Assembly: GCA_039566865.1 (NCBI GenBank)
Contig: CM076955.1
Location: 870,501-934,500, forward strand
Direction of reading: 5' to 3'
Source: Aurelia coerulea
Taxonomy: Eukaryota; Cnidaria; Scyphozoa; Semaeostomeae; Ulmaridae
Length of the DNA stretch: 64,000 nucleotides
Shown here: piece by piece, positions 34,035-46,334 of the stretch
Layout of the letters: each line of letters opens with the position of its first letter
How positions within the stretch are numbered: position 1 is the stretch's first letter
Notes under the pieces: generated by a model
Told to the model about the DNA's origin: nothing
Databases searched by the model: none
The model's input: only the letters and a program-made list of their open reading frames with translations
Program-made: the position numbers and the translations under genes

Positions 34035-37000
34035 ATGGCTTCTGCGAACGTATCTGAGAACTCAGCTGACTTGTCCAAGGCGAAATCAAATCAAGCAAGC
34101 TGGGTGAAGCTTAATGTTGGCGGACAAACCTTCCTCACAACCAAAACTACATTGACGAGAGAACCAAATAATTTCCTGTGTCGTCTTTGCAACGAAGAAG
34201 CCGATTTGCCGACGGATCGAGTAAGTTGTTTTCAGAGCGAGCGATTTGACATAATGCTTTAGCTTTTATTCAGCTGCCCTTGACTGCTACTGGCCTTAAA
34301 TGTCATGCTTTAACAGACATCTTATTTTCCCAATTAGAAAAATGGCCGTGTAAACCTTAACTTCCGCTCTCTTTCCAAAATACCCATTTCAAGTTTATTC
34401 TTCAGGCTTTGCTGAGTTTAGAATCAATCTTTGAGGAATTTCGACTGGGAAAAATATCACCGAAAATTCATCCATGTGAGAGGCATGACACCTATTCTCA
34501 CATCTGCTTCCACCTTCAAATATGATCTCTTGAAGGAAAAACTTGATGCTGTTTGCCCTCCATTATTTCCTGAAAGCCACAAAACTTCTGGATCTGCAAG
34601 AATAAGCTCTAAATTATGGTACTTGACTTATACAGTTGTTTTTATGTGTAGAATACTCTGGCTGTAGCTATTATATATTTTTATAGGCAGGCCACCCAAT
34701 TAGACATAAGTTTTGTAAATTTTATTACAAATCTACCCAAACTATGCAACGATACAATATATTATGGAGATAATTAATATTTGACAAGGAAGTTCAAATT
34801 TGATATCACAGTATCCATTTTCATCACAGAAGGTTTAGTGAATACAAATGGGTGTCACTAGAATGGATTGGAAATCAACCGTCTTTTGGCATTATGCAAT
34901 TGATTGAAGACATGTTATGGCTTACAATTAAAACAAATTAAAATAGATCAGGCCATGACAGCGTATCTTGTCAGGAAGACCTTGTTGGAAAGATAAATGC
35001 AATTATCTCCACAAAGAAGGAGTTCCAAAATAACCTTGGGGTGTCCTGCGATCAGGTGCCCTAAGTTCAAGTTTTCAAGGGAATTAATTGAGTCAAAAGC
35101 TATACACAATCTAAACTTAGCGTATGTATTGGATGATTTTGGCATGTGGATTGAAATTGTGAGCAAGAGAAGAAATGGCGGAAGCATTTTCTTTCTCCTA
35201 CAGATGTCGCGCACAGCAACAAGGTTTTCCTGCCTAAGAATTCAGGAAGTCTTGCAAATATTTCACTTCCTTGAGAATACTTGTGTCTTTCTTATGACTC
35301 AAGAATTCTTATCAGAATGGGAAGAATTCTTGAAAATTCTTAAGAACTTGTGAGAATTCTGGAGAATGTTGTCATCGTATCCTGTACTGTGTCAGTTACT
35401 GCACTTGCCTCCTTTTATTCACATAAATTGGTCATTGCAAAATGTGAGGAAGTTAAGGTTAAAAAAAACCAGTGACAACATTTTGAAAACTGTGCTTTGT
35501 TACGTCAATGTGCTATGTTACCCCATAAGTGTTTATAAGACACAAAATGGCCCCTTGTACTGAAAGTTTCTTAAGATTATCAAATTTTTGAGTCTGATAG
35601 TTTCTTAAAATTATCAGATTTTGAGTTCCAAAAGTTTCTTTACAGTTTCATGTAAGAATCCTCAAATTCATGTTGTATTTATTGGTGGGGATCTCCTGTA
35701 CCTTCATGAATATTTTGTAGGCGGTTTTATGAGACCATGCCTCTGTTTATACATCTAAGGATATTACTAATTAGCACAGTGCAGCAAACAAGCAGAAGTA
35801 TGCTTCTGGTGAAAATAACAAAGTTTCTGATTAAAAAAGTAAGTTTATTAAGTTATATTTTTCTCGTACTGAAATGTTTTGATTTTTTGGTGATAATGAG
35901 ATTTGAGTTAATCATAAAGAGTTTTATAATAAAAAAGGAAGGACTGTAGTCGATAAGGAACAATCCATGTCTTTAGTTAGACAGCTGAAGAGGTGTACTC
36001 TGTATTTTGTGTCACAATTTGTGGTTTGGTGGTAGATACAAGGAACACAGAAATAGTATAATTTGCATCACTGACCCAAGGTTAAGCTAAGAGACAAGGT
36101 AGGCATGAATGGATACTAAGTTATTTCATTATTGTTCATGTTGTAAATTCTTTGCTGTAGAAGTTTTGCAGTGAAAATAACGAAATGAAATGTCAATGGT
36201 GAGTGACAGAATAGTCACAGCAAGCTTGGATGGAGGGGAATCCAATACACACTATCATGGGACAGTTTTTATTGTCCTTGACACTGGCAAGTTTGGTATG
36301 TTCCACAAATTGTCCCCCTTCGGTTTGGATCCTGTAGAGCTGACAACTCTGTCAATCTTTGCTTTTCTGATAAGTTTGTAGCCTGCGTGCGGACTTTACA
36401 AATGGGAGAAAGTAAAGTCTACAGATGCTGCCTGATTCACTCTTTTTAAAGTCAGCAGAACCACCCTGCAAGTTTCTGGGGGTAAAGGAACGGATGCTTT
36501 TGAGAAGCAGGAACAGCAAAATTCATAGAAGTGCCATTGAGAACAATGCATGCTGCAGAACAATGTTTTGAGAAATGCAAAACATATTTTCTTTGGCTGA
36601 GAGACAATAGGAATCAGGGGCACACAAGGGAAAAGCATTTCAATGAAAGCAGCGAATCAGGCAGCATTACGCCAACTCTATTTTCTCCCATCTGTAAAGT
36701 CTGCATACAGGCTGGTAATTTTGCTCTAACCAAACCAAAGCTCTACTGTATTTTGTAGCAAACGATGTCAAATTTTGTGATTTTAAAGACATCCATTTCA
36801 TGACACGGACAACTTCAACTTACTCTCAATAATGACAATTTGATATTTCAGGATGAAAATGGAGCTTACATGATTGACAGAGATCCAAGATACTTTGGAC
36901 CAATCCTCAATTTTCTTAGACATGGAAAGGTGATCATTGATAATGACTTATCAACTGAAGGTAAGCAAAGTGCATTGTCCGACTTCTCTCAAAGAATTCT

Positions 37001-40000
37001 AAGATCTTACACATATATCATTTTATCTACCTTTTGTTTTGATTTTGCAAGGCATTAAACTTTTATGATTGTCTTGGTTGAGATTGATATACATTTTCTT
37101 TTTGCATGGAATGCCCCATATATGTCTCTCCTGTTCATTACTTGTGAATGTTTTAAGGTCTCAGTTTTAGACTTTGGAAAATAGAAATGCAAATGCAGGT
37201 CTCAAGGGCTTTAATGCTACATCACGCAAATGCAAAACAAATGATAGAAAATTTCAGGCAATGGCAGAAGTAAGCGCCAAATGCAAGGAGGAACAAAACA
37301 CTGCAGGAATGAGCAAAGCTCAAAGAGAATTCTCAGGAGCACACCATTTTCCCAAATATGTAACCAGGTACATAACTTCTTCCAGAAACGCTCTGTAAAT
37401 AGATTGTGACAAATTGGAAAACCAGCCTGCCTGAGAAATAGGGGGATTTGTCGAAAAACTTGGCACTTCATTCTTTTGATGCTTCTATTTTCATGCTTCA
37501 TGCATTACCACAGACAAAATCAGTCTTGTTTCAAAGCACTTTGATTGAAGAGGCTCCTTGAAGATTTTGCAAAAGAATGATATAACACTGTTAGTAAATT
37601 AACTTTGTTCTGATTGATTGATTTTTTGCAGGTGTTCTAGAAGAAGCAGAATTTTACAATATACCATCACTTGTCATAATATTGAAAGAAAAGATAAATG
37701 CAAATGATAGAAAGAATCCAAAGGTTTGCTTAGATTTTTTAAAATTTAAATTTAATCTAATTGAAATATTGTTGATTTGATTAAAACATGGTTTCTATAA
37801 TTTTCATTGAAGGCTGTTGACACTCATCCTGTTGTTGAGAAATCTACTTAAGCAAGAAAGCTTCTTTTAGTTGTTCATCCAAATGAATGTTCTTAAAGGA
37901 ATTTATTCACATGGGTAGACATCAAAGACAGAAGGATGGATGATCTAGCTTTAGAAACCAACATTTCATGCTTTTTGAGCTAAAATTAAGAATAAGCTGG
38001 TTTTAAAGCTAAATCTGATGACGTTACATCTAAGAGTTTTATGAACTATTAAGAGGCCATGGAAGTTTTACATGTTCTTGGTTTTTGAAGCTAATATATC
38101 CATTAGACTAAGTTCTTCATACAATATCTAGAAAATAGTTTGTGCACTTTGAGATATTCTTAAAGGGAATTAACAAGGTTAAATTGGTGTTAGGCCATAT
38201 CTATTTTTATCGGTCCAATCAGATGGTATTTTGAAAGTGAGGTCCAATCAGATTGCGTACGATCTATTCTATCTCCAGCTTTTGTGTCGCATTAGTATTG
38301 ATTCTCTTTAATGATGCAGAATTGAATAATCAGAATTTCCCTTCCTTCCATCCATAGCCGTAGGAACCGGGGGGTACTGGGGGAATTTGCTCCCCTCAAA
38401 GATTTGCAATATACAAAGAAGTGCCTTTTTTATTTTCAGGACGTGCCCCTTTAGCTCAAGGAAAAAAGTGCCCTTGAAGTGTCTTGCCCCCAAGTTTGAG
38501 ATGCTTCCTATGGCCCTGCTTCCATCCCGTTTGATCCCCTCTTAGTCGAGGTTGATAGCATGCCCGCTGAGACTGGAAGAGCACATTTTGTTTTGTACAT
38601 AATAGAATAAACCTTTGAGCTGTTCTACAAAAGAATCAGAATCAAAATGATATGCTTATTCATTTTGTAGAATTTTTGGAATGTGCACAACAGTGATAGA
38701 AGCCGTAGCACCACCTAATCAAACCTTTTGTGTGGAACTGTTGTATGAAAATATTGCTCAATCCAGATTTTATTGCAGAAGAGCTAAAAGATCTATTGAT
38801 TTCAGTGAGTCTTGATGTGTTTAGGAGGCAACTGCTTCCCTTAGAAAAAGAGGGAATTTTCGGACATTTAGGCTGCAGTGAGAAGTTTTAAGTCAGTTTA
38901 CTTCTTAAAGGAAATCGACACTGGTAGGACACATGAGTTAAAGATGGAATAGATGATCTGATTGGACCTCGTTTTCACACGGCATGTCATTAGACTGATT
39001 AAAATCGTTGTGGCACAAGACTGATTTAACTGTATCGATTCCCTGTGATTATCAAATTTTTGTCACTGGTTGAACTACTGCCGGTATGGAAAGAGAGAGA
39101 TACGGAGAGGATACTGTATCCCGTCCGTTCAAAGAGGGAATGCAGAGCTTCAATTTCTTTGCCATCTTAATACTGTTACATTAACACATATTATTGTGTT
39201 TGTTTGTTTGTCAACTTATTTTCATTCGATTATCTTTATCTAGCTATACATATTTACAATATATACAACTAATCCAAATCGAATATACAAATATATAAAT
39301 TAAGAAATGAAGAAATTAATAGATAAGTTAAATAAGTTAAATATTCAAGACATATATGGGCAAGGTTTACTAGATATAATTGAATTGACAGGCGTAACAA
39401 ATATACAAATATTTTCTACTATTTCATAATCCAGATAATTTTCTAAAATTTGGGTGAATGTTGACAAGCATTGCATTTACAATTTGGTCCATTCCATTGT
39501 TTTATCATGCGTTTAAAAGAATTTAAGTTGTCGGCAGATTTAGTTTCATTTGGCAATGCATTCCAGATTTGAGGTCCTAATGATCGAAGACTGTTTGAAC
39601 CAAAAGTGACTTGATTTGGTCTATAATGTTGTAAGTCGTACGGATTTCGCGATGAATATCTGGAAGATCTTATTTTGAAAATATCACGCATGAAAGATGG
39701 GTTGAGATGTTTCAAGGTCTTGAAAACTTCTATACAAAGAACTCTCAGACGGGAAACATGCATAGTACATCTTTCTGATTTCAAGAGTAATTCACTGTAA
39801 GAAGATCGGTGATCATTGCACAAAAATCTGACCAAAAATCTGTTGATTGTAGGGTCCAATGAAGCAAATTTACAGAGTATTACAATGCCAAGAAGAAGAG
39901 CTTGCTCACACGATCTCAAATATGTCAGATGGTTGGAAATTTGAACAGGTTAGGTCCTTCTGTTTTATGTATACTAGGTGAGCCAGAAAATACTTCACAA

Positions 40001-43000
40001 GCTAGATTGTATACAGTAAGAACCCGCAAAATAGAAACCACTTTATAAGAAACCTCAGGCTGATTTTTTTGAGAAATTGTGCCCTCATATAAGAAACTTC
40101 TCAGCCTGATTTTAGAAAGGTTTCTTATGGAGGGACCCCAAATAAATTCATATTTGAAAATCTTTGTGAAACTCAGGTGGCCAACATTTTTAGAAATTTC
40201 ATGCAAAGGCATCTCTATCTATAATGATAAATTTGGCTTGGCACGTTGAGTAAATTTAGAGAAAATGCTAGGTAACAAGAACATACTGTCGGCTAATGTT
40301 TGCTCTGGGTTTTCGTGAAAGATTAAGCTGAAATCAATGCAGGTTTCTTAACCATGCGGTAAGAAACCTTTCAGCCTGTTTCGAGCTTAATGACCTTTCA
40401 ATAAGAAACTAAACAGGCTGTTTTGAAAAAATTGGTTTCTATTTTGCGGGTTCTTACTGTATCGCTTCCTGAAAGCAAATGTTATGAATACAAAGAAGCT
40501 ATCAACATGTAGCTGAAGGGCTTGGCTATCTTTTGAGATGTTGTTTGGTCAGGTAAGTTACGACTACCTTCCGAAAAGCTAGCTTCAAAAATATTGTAAT
40601 TCAATTCTCAGACTTCTCCTCCTTCCAGTCCATGTTTTGGAAGATGTGAAAAGAGTGAAATTCAACATAGGGCTCAAATCTTTAAAGAAGTCGGTGTAAA
40701 ATTCTATTGCCGTTTTCTTTGAAATAAATAGCTTGGAAGGAACTTAGGGTTTTTTGCTGTAAACCTGCCGTGGCAATTTATTGATATCCTGAATAGTTTC
40801 AATATGGTGGCATTTATTAAATTTGAGGCTATGACGTCATCAAATTTCTATATCCTAAACTACAAAAGCTACAGATTTCTGCTTGCCACCATATCGTAGA
40901 CCTCCATAAACTATGGTTTTCTTGAAGGTTATGTAATGTTTCCTCTATCGGTTTAGGATTTACTATGATTTGATTTTCCTTGATTTTTTTCAAAAATTAT
41001 CAAATTGCCGCCATTTTGAAAAAAATAAAGATATCATAAAATTTCCACGGCAGATTTACAGCAAAGTACCATAAGTTCCTTTCAAGCAATCCAATTCAAA
41101 GAAAAATATAATAGAATTTTACACCAACCTTTTTAAAGATTTGAAAGATTTGAGCCCTATGCTGTGAAATTCCAATTTTGCATGGGATCACGAAATGTGA
41201 TTAAGGAACTGAGGTCAATTATTTTGCAAACAACAGAATTCTATCAACGTCTTCAAATCCATCTCACGTCAAGTTTGCACAACAAAATGTTGACTGGAAG
41301 AGCATGGCGATTATTTCATTCTAATTGAGAAATTTAGGGAGCGGTCATTTTTAATCCTGGGTAACAGGGCGGAGGATAATTTCATACAATTAGACAACAT
41401 TTCATACCCCATCTTAAATATAGAAACAAAATTTATACCCCATCACCTTTCAGCGAAATGGTTTGGTACCCCATCCAGAACACTTTGAGGACGTATAAAA
41501 TATATACGGACACATGTCAATTTGTCCCAGGCGATTTTCATACAGGTCCAGTGATTCATCAGTTCCATTTTTCTTTCAATTTTACTTTTAAATGTGAACT
41601 GATGACTTCATATAAACATTTTTCAAGCAAAATAGTTTTGCACCTCATGAAAATTTCCCTTGATATTTTCATACCCTGCAAAGTAATGGGAAACATTTTC
41701 ATACTCCTCTGTCAAAAATCCTCCGCCCTGGTATCCAGGATAAAAAATGACGGCTCCCTTAGGATTGGAAATTTTCTTTGAATCTCGTTTTTCGGATAGT
41801 AATCATGCTTTAAAGTGACCATGCATCATCTCAAGAGATAGCCAAGCCTTTCATCTAAACAGTGATACAAAGCAATTGTCAATAACTTGTTAGTTCAAAG
41901 AGCCAGTTATGATTGAGCTCGTGAAGATTTTTTGGCTCACGCAGTAGATTTATTGTAATATATTATGGCTAACTGCGCTACTTACAAACTACTATCCAAT
42001 ACTACTGAAATGATACGAGAGGGTACAAGATGATATGTCTACCCTGCGGCCATTACATAAAGATAAAACTTCACAATACATTTAATAAAGACGAGACAAA
42101 CGTGGAAAAAAATTGCCACAAACAAGCTACAAAACAAACTTAGCGTTTTGGTGGCTTATGAAAGGATGGGGTAAAGGACTTCAGGACTTCACTAGAATGG
42201 ACCAGTTTCATGGATAAAATGTAACGTAAGCTAAAGAATATTTGTATTAAGAGTGAGTCGGGAAAATCTTTATTGCCATACAATAAAAGCTGCAACGAAG
42301 CCTCATTTGCAAGATTTGCATAGCCAGATGGTCGTATTAATGCGTATAGGTCTTTCTTGTATGATGCATTCAAAATCTAAGGTGAGCTTTTTTAACTCCA
42401 ACCTTGAAAAATTCTATTTTCTGTAAATTAAATAGAAGAACGAAGCAAAAGTGCTTCTACAATTTTTTAAATCTTCATCTTAGATAGTAACCTGCAAGAT
42501 GTTGTTTCGTAATTGGGACAGTTATTCTTGTCATTGCTGTTTACGTTAAGAAACCCACTTATTTACCTTGACCAATTGTTTTCCCTTAATTAGTTCTCAT
42601 ATTGTTCTGGCAAAAAATCAGTGTCTGAGTTTCGTGTAAAGCTTTTTCTTAAAGATGGAACTTAACTGTGGTCCACATCCCCACGTTATGGTTTCAATCA
42701 AACTTTTTTATCTCTGACGCAATTTGATTGACCACGCGTCATTAATATTCAAAATGGATCTTTTTGCATGCTCGACGGCTAATCATAGCAAGGCCAAAAG
42801 CTATTGACCCAAAACCTGCAAAGTACTTCTTGGTGGCTTCTCAGTAAGCATGTGGGTTTTTCTTTATGCGAATTTCGCGCTATTGGTTTGTAGTACGCAA
42901 TGTTTTAGGCATGTAGGTTGAAACTTGAGATAAAATATTCCAGTTTCGTGTGGCGTTTGAGTTGATTCCAGCAGGCTGTTTCATTTAAAGGTGAACAATC

Positions 43001-46000
43001 ATTTCATTCAAAGATTTATCTGCTTTAATTCGTGTTTTAATAATTTATTTGATCGTAAAGATAATTTAGCGTCAGTCTTTCTTTCTTTGATTAATAGGGC
43101 AGTTGTTTTGGACCACTGTAGAGCCGTTCCCAGCCGTTACTTATACGTTTTGCAAAATATTTTGAAATTTGTAGTCTAAATTTTAAAGGCTGTTTCAGCC
43201 TGTCGACATTCAAGATGGCAACTGTAATCCATGCTTGTATTCACCTTTAATTAAAACCGACTAGGCGTATCTTTTTGTAAGACACTAAGAATTTGAGCCA
43301 GTACTAAAAGTTTCTTAAAGGGGCTGGATAAGAAATACGTAAACAAATCCACGGTTTGTGCATCAAATATCGCATTTTGAAAGGAGAAATTCCTTTATAA
43401 TTAGCTAAATTCAAAAGGAAAGATCTTTATCTAGATACAGGCTGGCCTTTGGGTGAAAGGTCAACGAAAATACTCGTTGGGAATCCATTAATATCGCAGC
43501 CATCCCAAAACATATGGAGCTTTAATTTGTATCAGAAGAAAGTGCAAAGGCAAATCTACAAGATGAGACATTTATGTTGAATTTTCGTTGAATGGTCGCA
43601 ATAAATTAGCTTATCAGAAAACAGCCAAATCAAAAGTTTCCCCGACAGTTTCTTATCCAGCCCCTTTAAAGGGAGTGTGCAATGGTATATAGGCTTCTCT
43701 GTAAATAGAGCAAAGAAAACACTCAGACAAAGCATTGTTTCGTTAGCCATCAATAGACCTTTTAGCTAGTCTGAAAAGAATCAGAATCGAACAACATTTT
43801 GCTACATTTTGTAGAATTTTCGAATGTGCACAATAGTGATAGAAGCTCTAAAGCAACTCGATCGAACGTCGCGTATCAAAATGTATAAAAATAACGCTCG
43901 ATCCAGGTCTTTTTGTAGAATAGCTAAAAGGTCTATTGTTGACAGCACATGTGGGACATCGATTTGAATCGGCTATTTTTAGATTGTTTCGCTCTTTGCA
44001 AATGCAAGCTTATACCTTGCACAAACCCTTTAAACTTATCAGATTTTGAGTCATCATGGTTTCTTAATAGTTTCTTAATAGTTCCATAATAGTCTTCATG
44101 TTCACTGCCTGTGCCCTCGTGAAAAATTTCAAAATGAAGGTTTTAGAAGCCTTTCCAATGTTGAGACAGTACTCAAATGCTTTCCAAGTAATTTCATAAA
44201 GGGAACAAGTTACTGGGAAAGTATCATACATTCTATACCTTTAGTAAACAGGCGGTTTCATGACAAAGTCGAAAATTCTTCGCTGAAGTTTGGATCGTCT
44301 GGATCGATTCATATTGATTTCTAACAAAGAGATCTTGCTAATGCTGTTTTTACGCAGCTTTAACTGATTTTCCAAATATCTAAAATTAATTCACATAAGT
44401 GAATAGCCTCCGCAGTACTGAGTGATCTCTGCTGTTCTTTCTCGTAACTCCTTCTCTTCTCTTTCCTTTTCATCTTATGCAACCATAGCTACAACCAAAG
44501 AAGAATATCTCACAGCACCAACAACGTCTTTCATCCTTTTCCTTGCAGTTGCTGAATATTGGTAGTAATTATAATTATGGACCGGAGGAGCAACCAGAAT
44601 ACCTCTGCGTAGTATCAAAAGATGTTCATGATTCGTCGGGGACTGCTGCCCCTGATAAGCAACCATCAAAGGTAAGTCTTTTCCTCAACTGTCCTTGATG
44701 TGCACTTCATTTTCGCTCATTATAATAATAATAATAATAATAACAATGTTTATACAGGGTAACCTCTTCAACACGCTAAGTGCTGTTATCAATGAGGGCC
44801 CTGTATCTAAAAAATACGATATAAGAGGTTACAATGATATGTTACAACAAAGAAATATCGTAGTTAGGTAAAACTGTTCACTTTCAGAAGCATAAATTTA
44901 TTTCTTAGTTGTCCAAATAAAATTGTTTTAGCTTATCTTTAAAAAGAAGGAATGAGTCCAATTGGCGAAGGTTGCTTGGAAGTTCGTTGTACATCTTGGG
45001 ACCTTGAAACCAAAAACCCTTTTTGCCTGTTTCCGTTTTAACTCTAGGGATTCGAGCTGCATATTTATTGTTACGGGTGTTCTGATTATGATCAGAGGGT
45101 TCCAGACTTGTGTTCATAAGTTCTATAGATGTTCTCTTTAGGCATTTAAAGACCAATAGACAAGCCTTGTATTTCTTGTTGTTTTATCGCTCATTAAATT
45201 TAGCGATAGACAGAATGGAAAATGTATATGCGAAGGTCGTAACTTTTAATTCCCCTAGCTCCCTGCAACAGACCCCGAAAAAGGCAACACCTGATGTTTT
45301 CTTCCGTAGTCTCTAAACTCTTGATTTATCGTTTCAAAGAGCTTACACAGTATTCACACTGATACAGTTAAACCAGCTTTATCTATACCAGGCAGAATTT
45401 CAACCTATCAAATGCATTTCATATGTTGGATTGCTCAATTAGATGGCTCCATTCGATAACATAGTTTAGTTTAAGCTGGTTTAACCTGCAGTGTAAATGG
45501 GGTATCATGTGATCAAGCATGTCATTAAGTCAGGATACACTGGGGTATCATGTGATCAAGCATGTCATTACGTCAGGATGCACGATGTTGTATCGATCGA
45601 TGGTCGGTCTCAAATCAAATCTCACGTGAAAATGCCCGTGAATAACAATCGAACTGTGTCTCACCTGACATCTGGCTTGAAACAGCCTTTAATAAGCTTG
45701 TGTTACTTATCGTCCTTTGTTCGTGCAAAAACGTCAAAAAACTTATTGGCCGTAGACAGTGCATTTTGAAAACACAATAGGCCTAGTATGAACACAAGGA
45801 TCATAGCTTTCCCAATCCTCAAATTATTCTGTTTTTTGGGTACAAAAGTGATGGCAGAGCAGCGTTTATTCGACGATTGAAAGATAATTTATTGTCTTAC
45901 GATTGTTAGACCAAAATAATTTTCATACAGTATGAAACTCATTGTGGGACCGCAAAGGATCTTGGGAGGAGCACAGTGTCTTTAACTTAGTTTTTTCCTT

Positions 46001-46260
46001 TTTGCAAAGGTATTTACCTTACGTGGAGGCAGGAACTGAACATCTCAATTTCTAAAGTCAAGTGTTGCTCTTGCTAAGGTGATCTTGGCTTATCTTCTTG
46101 TAAATTCTTGGATAATTACGAATCCGCGGCAAATCAGCCAATCAGTGATATCACAGCATCGAATACCAAGAAAAGTGTTGCAGTTCCAGGAATTCTGCGC
46201 CCTGTGCCTCTGTTTAATGCGGAAGTAAAGGTAACTGACTGTTGTGGACAAATGATTTAA
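34035..46260 (+). CDS. BTB/T1-domain protein, KCTD2/5/17-like
   Basis: Exons 34035-34220, 36852-36960, 37632-37723, 39853-39948 and 44549-44671 join in frame (202 codons), all GT-AG. ATGG at 34035 is a good start. Residues 22-130 form the T1 domain: [69 protein letters not shown]. Exon 4 encodes [13 protein letters not shown] and SDGWKFEQ, exon 5 NIGSNYNYG and YLCVVSKD, which is the diagnostic C-terminal part of the KCTD2/5/17 group. Members assemble as pentamers and act as cullin-3 substrate adaptors; in vertebrates KCTD5 targets G-beta-gamma. The last exon is unsure: 46138-46260 ([12 protein letters not shown], stop TAA) has the right phase and gives about 242 residues, while read-through of exon 5 stops at 44698. 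Introns carry many transposons. Confidence 0.88.
34413..34667 (+). pseudogene. Unrecognised coding-like frame in KCTD intron 1
   Basis: After a possible acceptor TTTAG (ending 34412) a frame reads [17 protein letters not shown], then [19 protein letters not shown] and [16 protein letters not shown], stopping at 34667. The composition looks like real protein, but I recognise no family. It could be a relic of an inserted gene, an alternative KCTD exon, or chance. Confidence 0.3.
36379..36714. mobile_element. Mutator-like MITE with degenerate 9-bp target duplication
   Basis: TAGCCTGCGTGCGGACTT at the left; CATCTGTAAAGTCTGCATAC and CAGGCTG at the right. The ends match 17434-17517. ATAAGTTTG before and GTAATTTTG after agree at 7 of 9 bases. 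It lies in KCTD intron 1, about 140 bp before exon 2. Confidence 0.75.
38164..38307. mobile_element. TTAA-flanked MITE, AGGGAATCGACA family
   Basis: TTAA at 38160-38163 and 38308-38311; ends AGGGAATTAACAAGG and ATTGATTCTCT. A CCAATCAGAT motif occurs twice inside. KCTD intron 3. Confidence 0.65.
38606..38798. mobile_element. MITE, CAATAGACC family, decayed copy
   Basis: AATAAACCTTTGAGCTGTTC and GAAGAGCTAAAAGATCTATTG bound GGAATGTGCACAACAGTGATAG, a diverged version of copies 1, 2 and 5. KCTD intron 3. Confidence 0.7.
38909..39044. mobile_element. MITE, AGGGAATCGACA family
   Basis: TTAA (38905-38908) precedes AGGAAATCGACACTGG; the right end is TATCGATTCCCT, but the right TTAA is mutated to GTGA. 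KCTD intron 3. Confidence 0.6.
39190..39850 (-). mobile_element. LINE 3' end reaching the acceptor of KCTD exon 4
   Basis: Read on the - strand, the frame from about 39848 to 39443 gives [50 protein letters not shown] and [14 protein letters not shown], the C-terminal region of a CR1/L2-like reverse transcriptase polyprotein. It is followed by an A/T-rich 3' part sharing AATCCAAATCGAATATAC with 7020-7300. Similarity appears to extend to about 39848, four bases from the acceptor AG of exon 39853-39948. The same frame runs on through the exon's antisense, but that part is KCTD sequence. Confidence 0.75.
40014..40459. mobile_element. Tigger/pogo-like MITE with TA target
   Basis: TA at 40012-40013 and 40460-40461; ends CAGTAAGAACCCGCAAAATA perfectly inverted over about 26 bp. 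TAAGAAAC(C/T)T and CAGCCTG recur inside. A lone TACTAGGTGAGCCAGAAAAT end, related to 58617-59231, lies at about 39973. KCTD intron 4. Confidence 0.85.
40666..41161. mobile_element. Hairpin element, CATAGGGCTCAAATCTTT ends
   Basis: Arms CATAGGGCTCAAATCTTTAA and, reversed, CATAGGGCTCAAATCTTTCA continue through TGTAAAATTCTAT and GGAAGGAACTTA for about 150 bp. It is the most complete copy of a family with fragments at 4720, 12660, 14785, 15810 and 16925. The target duplication is not resolved. KCTD intron 4. Confidence 0.75.
41337..41758. mobile_element. Harbinger-like MITE with TTA target
   Basis: TTA at 41334-41336 and 41759-41761; ends GGGAGCGGTCATTTTTAATC and, reversed, GGGAGCCGTCATTTTTTATC, about 48 bp of matching arm. 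A 3-bp TTA/TAA duplication is typical of PIF/Harbinger. Interior repeats of TTTCATACCCC. KCTD intron 4. Confidence 0.85.
41960..42375 (-). mobile_element. LINE 3' end, reverse orientation
   Basis: The - strand frame at 42373-42140 ([30 protein letters not shown]) matches the pattern at 7729-7508. The 3' part with AATGGCCGCAGGGTAGAC matches 1165-1270 and 7195-7300. KCTD intron 4. Confidence 0.6.
42989..43246. mobile_element. TTAA-flanked MITE, AGGTGAA ends
   Basis: TTAA at 42985-42988 and 43247-43250 flanks a 258-bp element with short inverted ends AGGTGAAC and ATTCACCT. KCTD intron 4. Confidence 0.6.
43319..43665. mobile_element. TTAA-flanked MITE, AGGGGCTGGATAAGAAA ends
   Basis: TTAA at 43315-43318 and 43666-43669. 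AGGGGCTGGATAAGAAA and its reverse complement form the ends of a 347-bp element; AGGGGCT is shared with 14424-14737. KCTD intron 4. Confidence 0.85.
43751..43938. mobile_element. MITE, CAATAGACC family, best-preserved copy
   Basis: 188 bp with perfect 15-18 bp ends (CAATAGACCTTTTAGCTA) and interior TTTTCGAATGTGCACAATAG and CAACTCGATCGAACG. KCTD intron 4. Confidence 0.85.
44721..45300 (-). mobile_element. LINE 3' end with ATT tail, in KCTD gene
   Basis: The - strand frame from about 45180 to 44905 reads [49 protein letters not shown], a reverse-transcriptase C-terminal pattern. It runs into a (TAT)n tail, seen as an ATA repeat at 44721-44744. Upstream the frame is broken. Confidence 0.65.
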
Positions 46261-46334
46261 GCAATCTGCTTGTTATGGACATTTGAACCCTTTTTTAATA
46301 TATGTCTGATATCTGGAATAGATTAGTTAAAGAG

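Noticed and set aside
39853..39919. N-terminal part of the - strand LINE frame
   Set aside because: This stretch is the antisense of KCTD exon 4; LINE similarity stops at about 39848.
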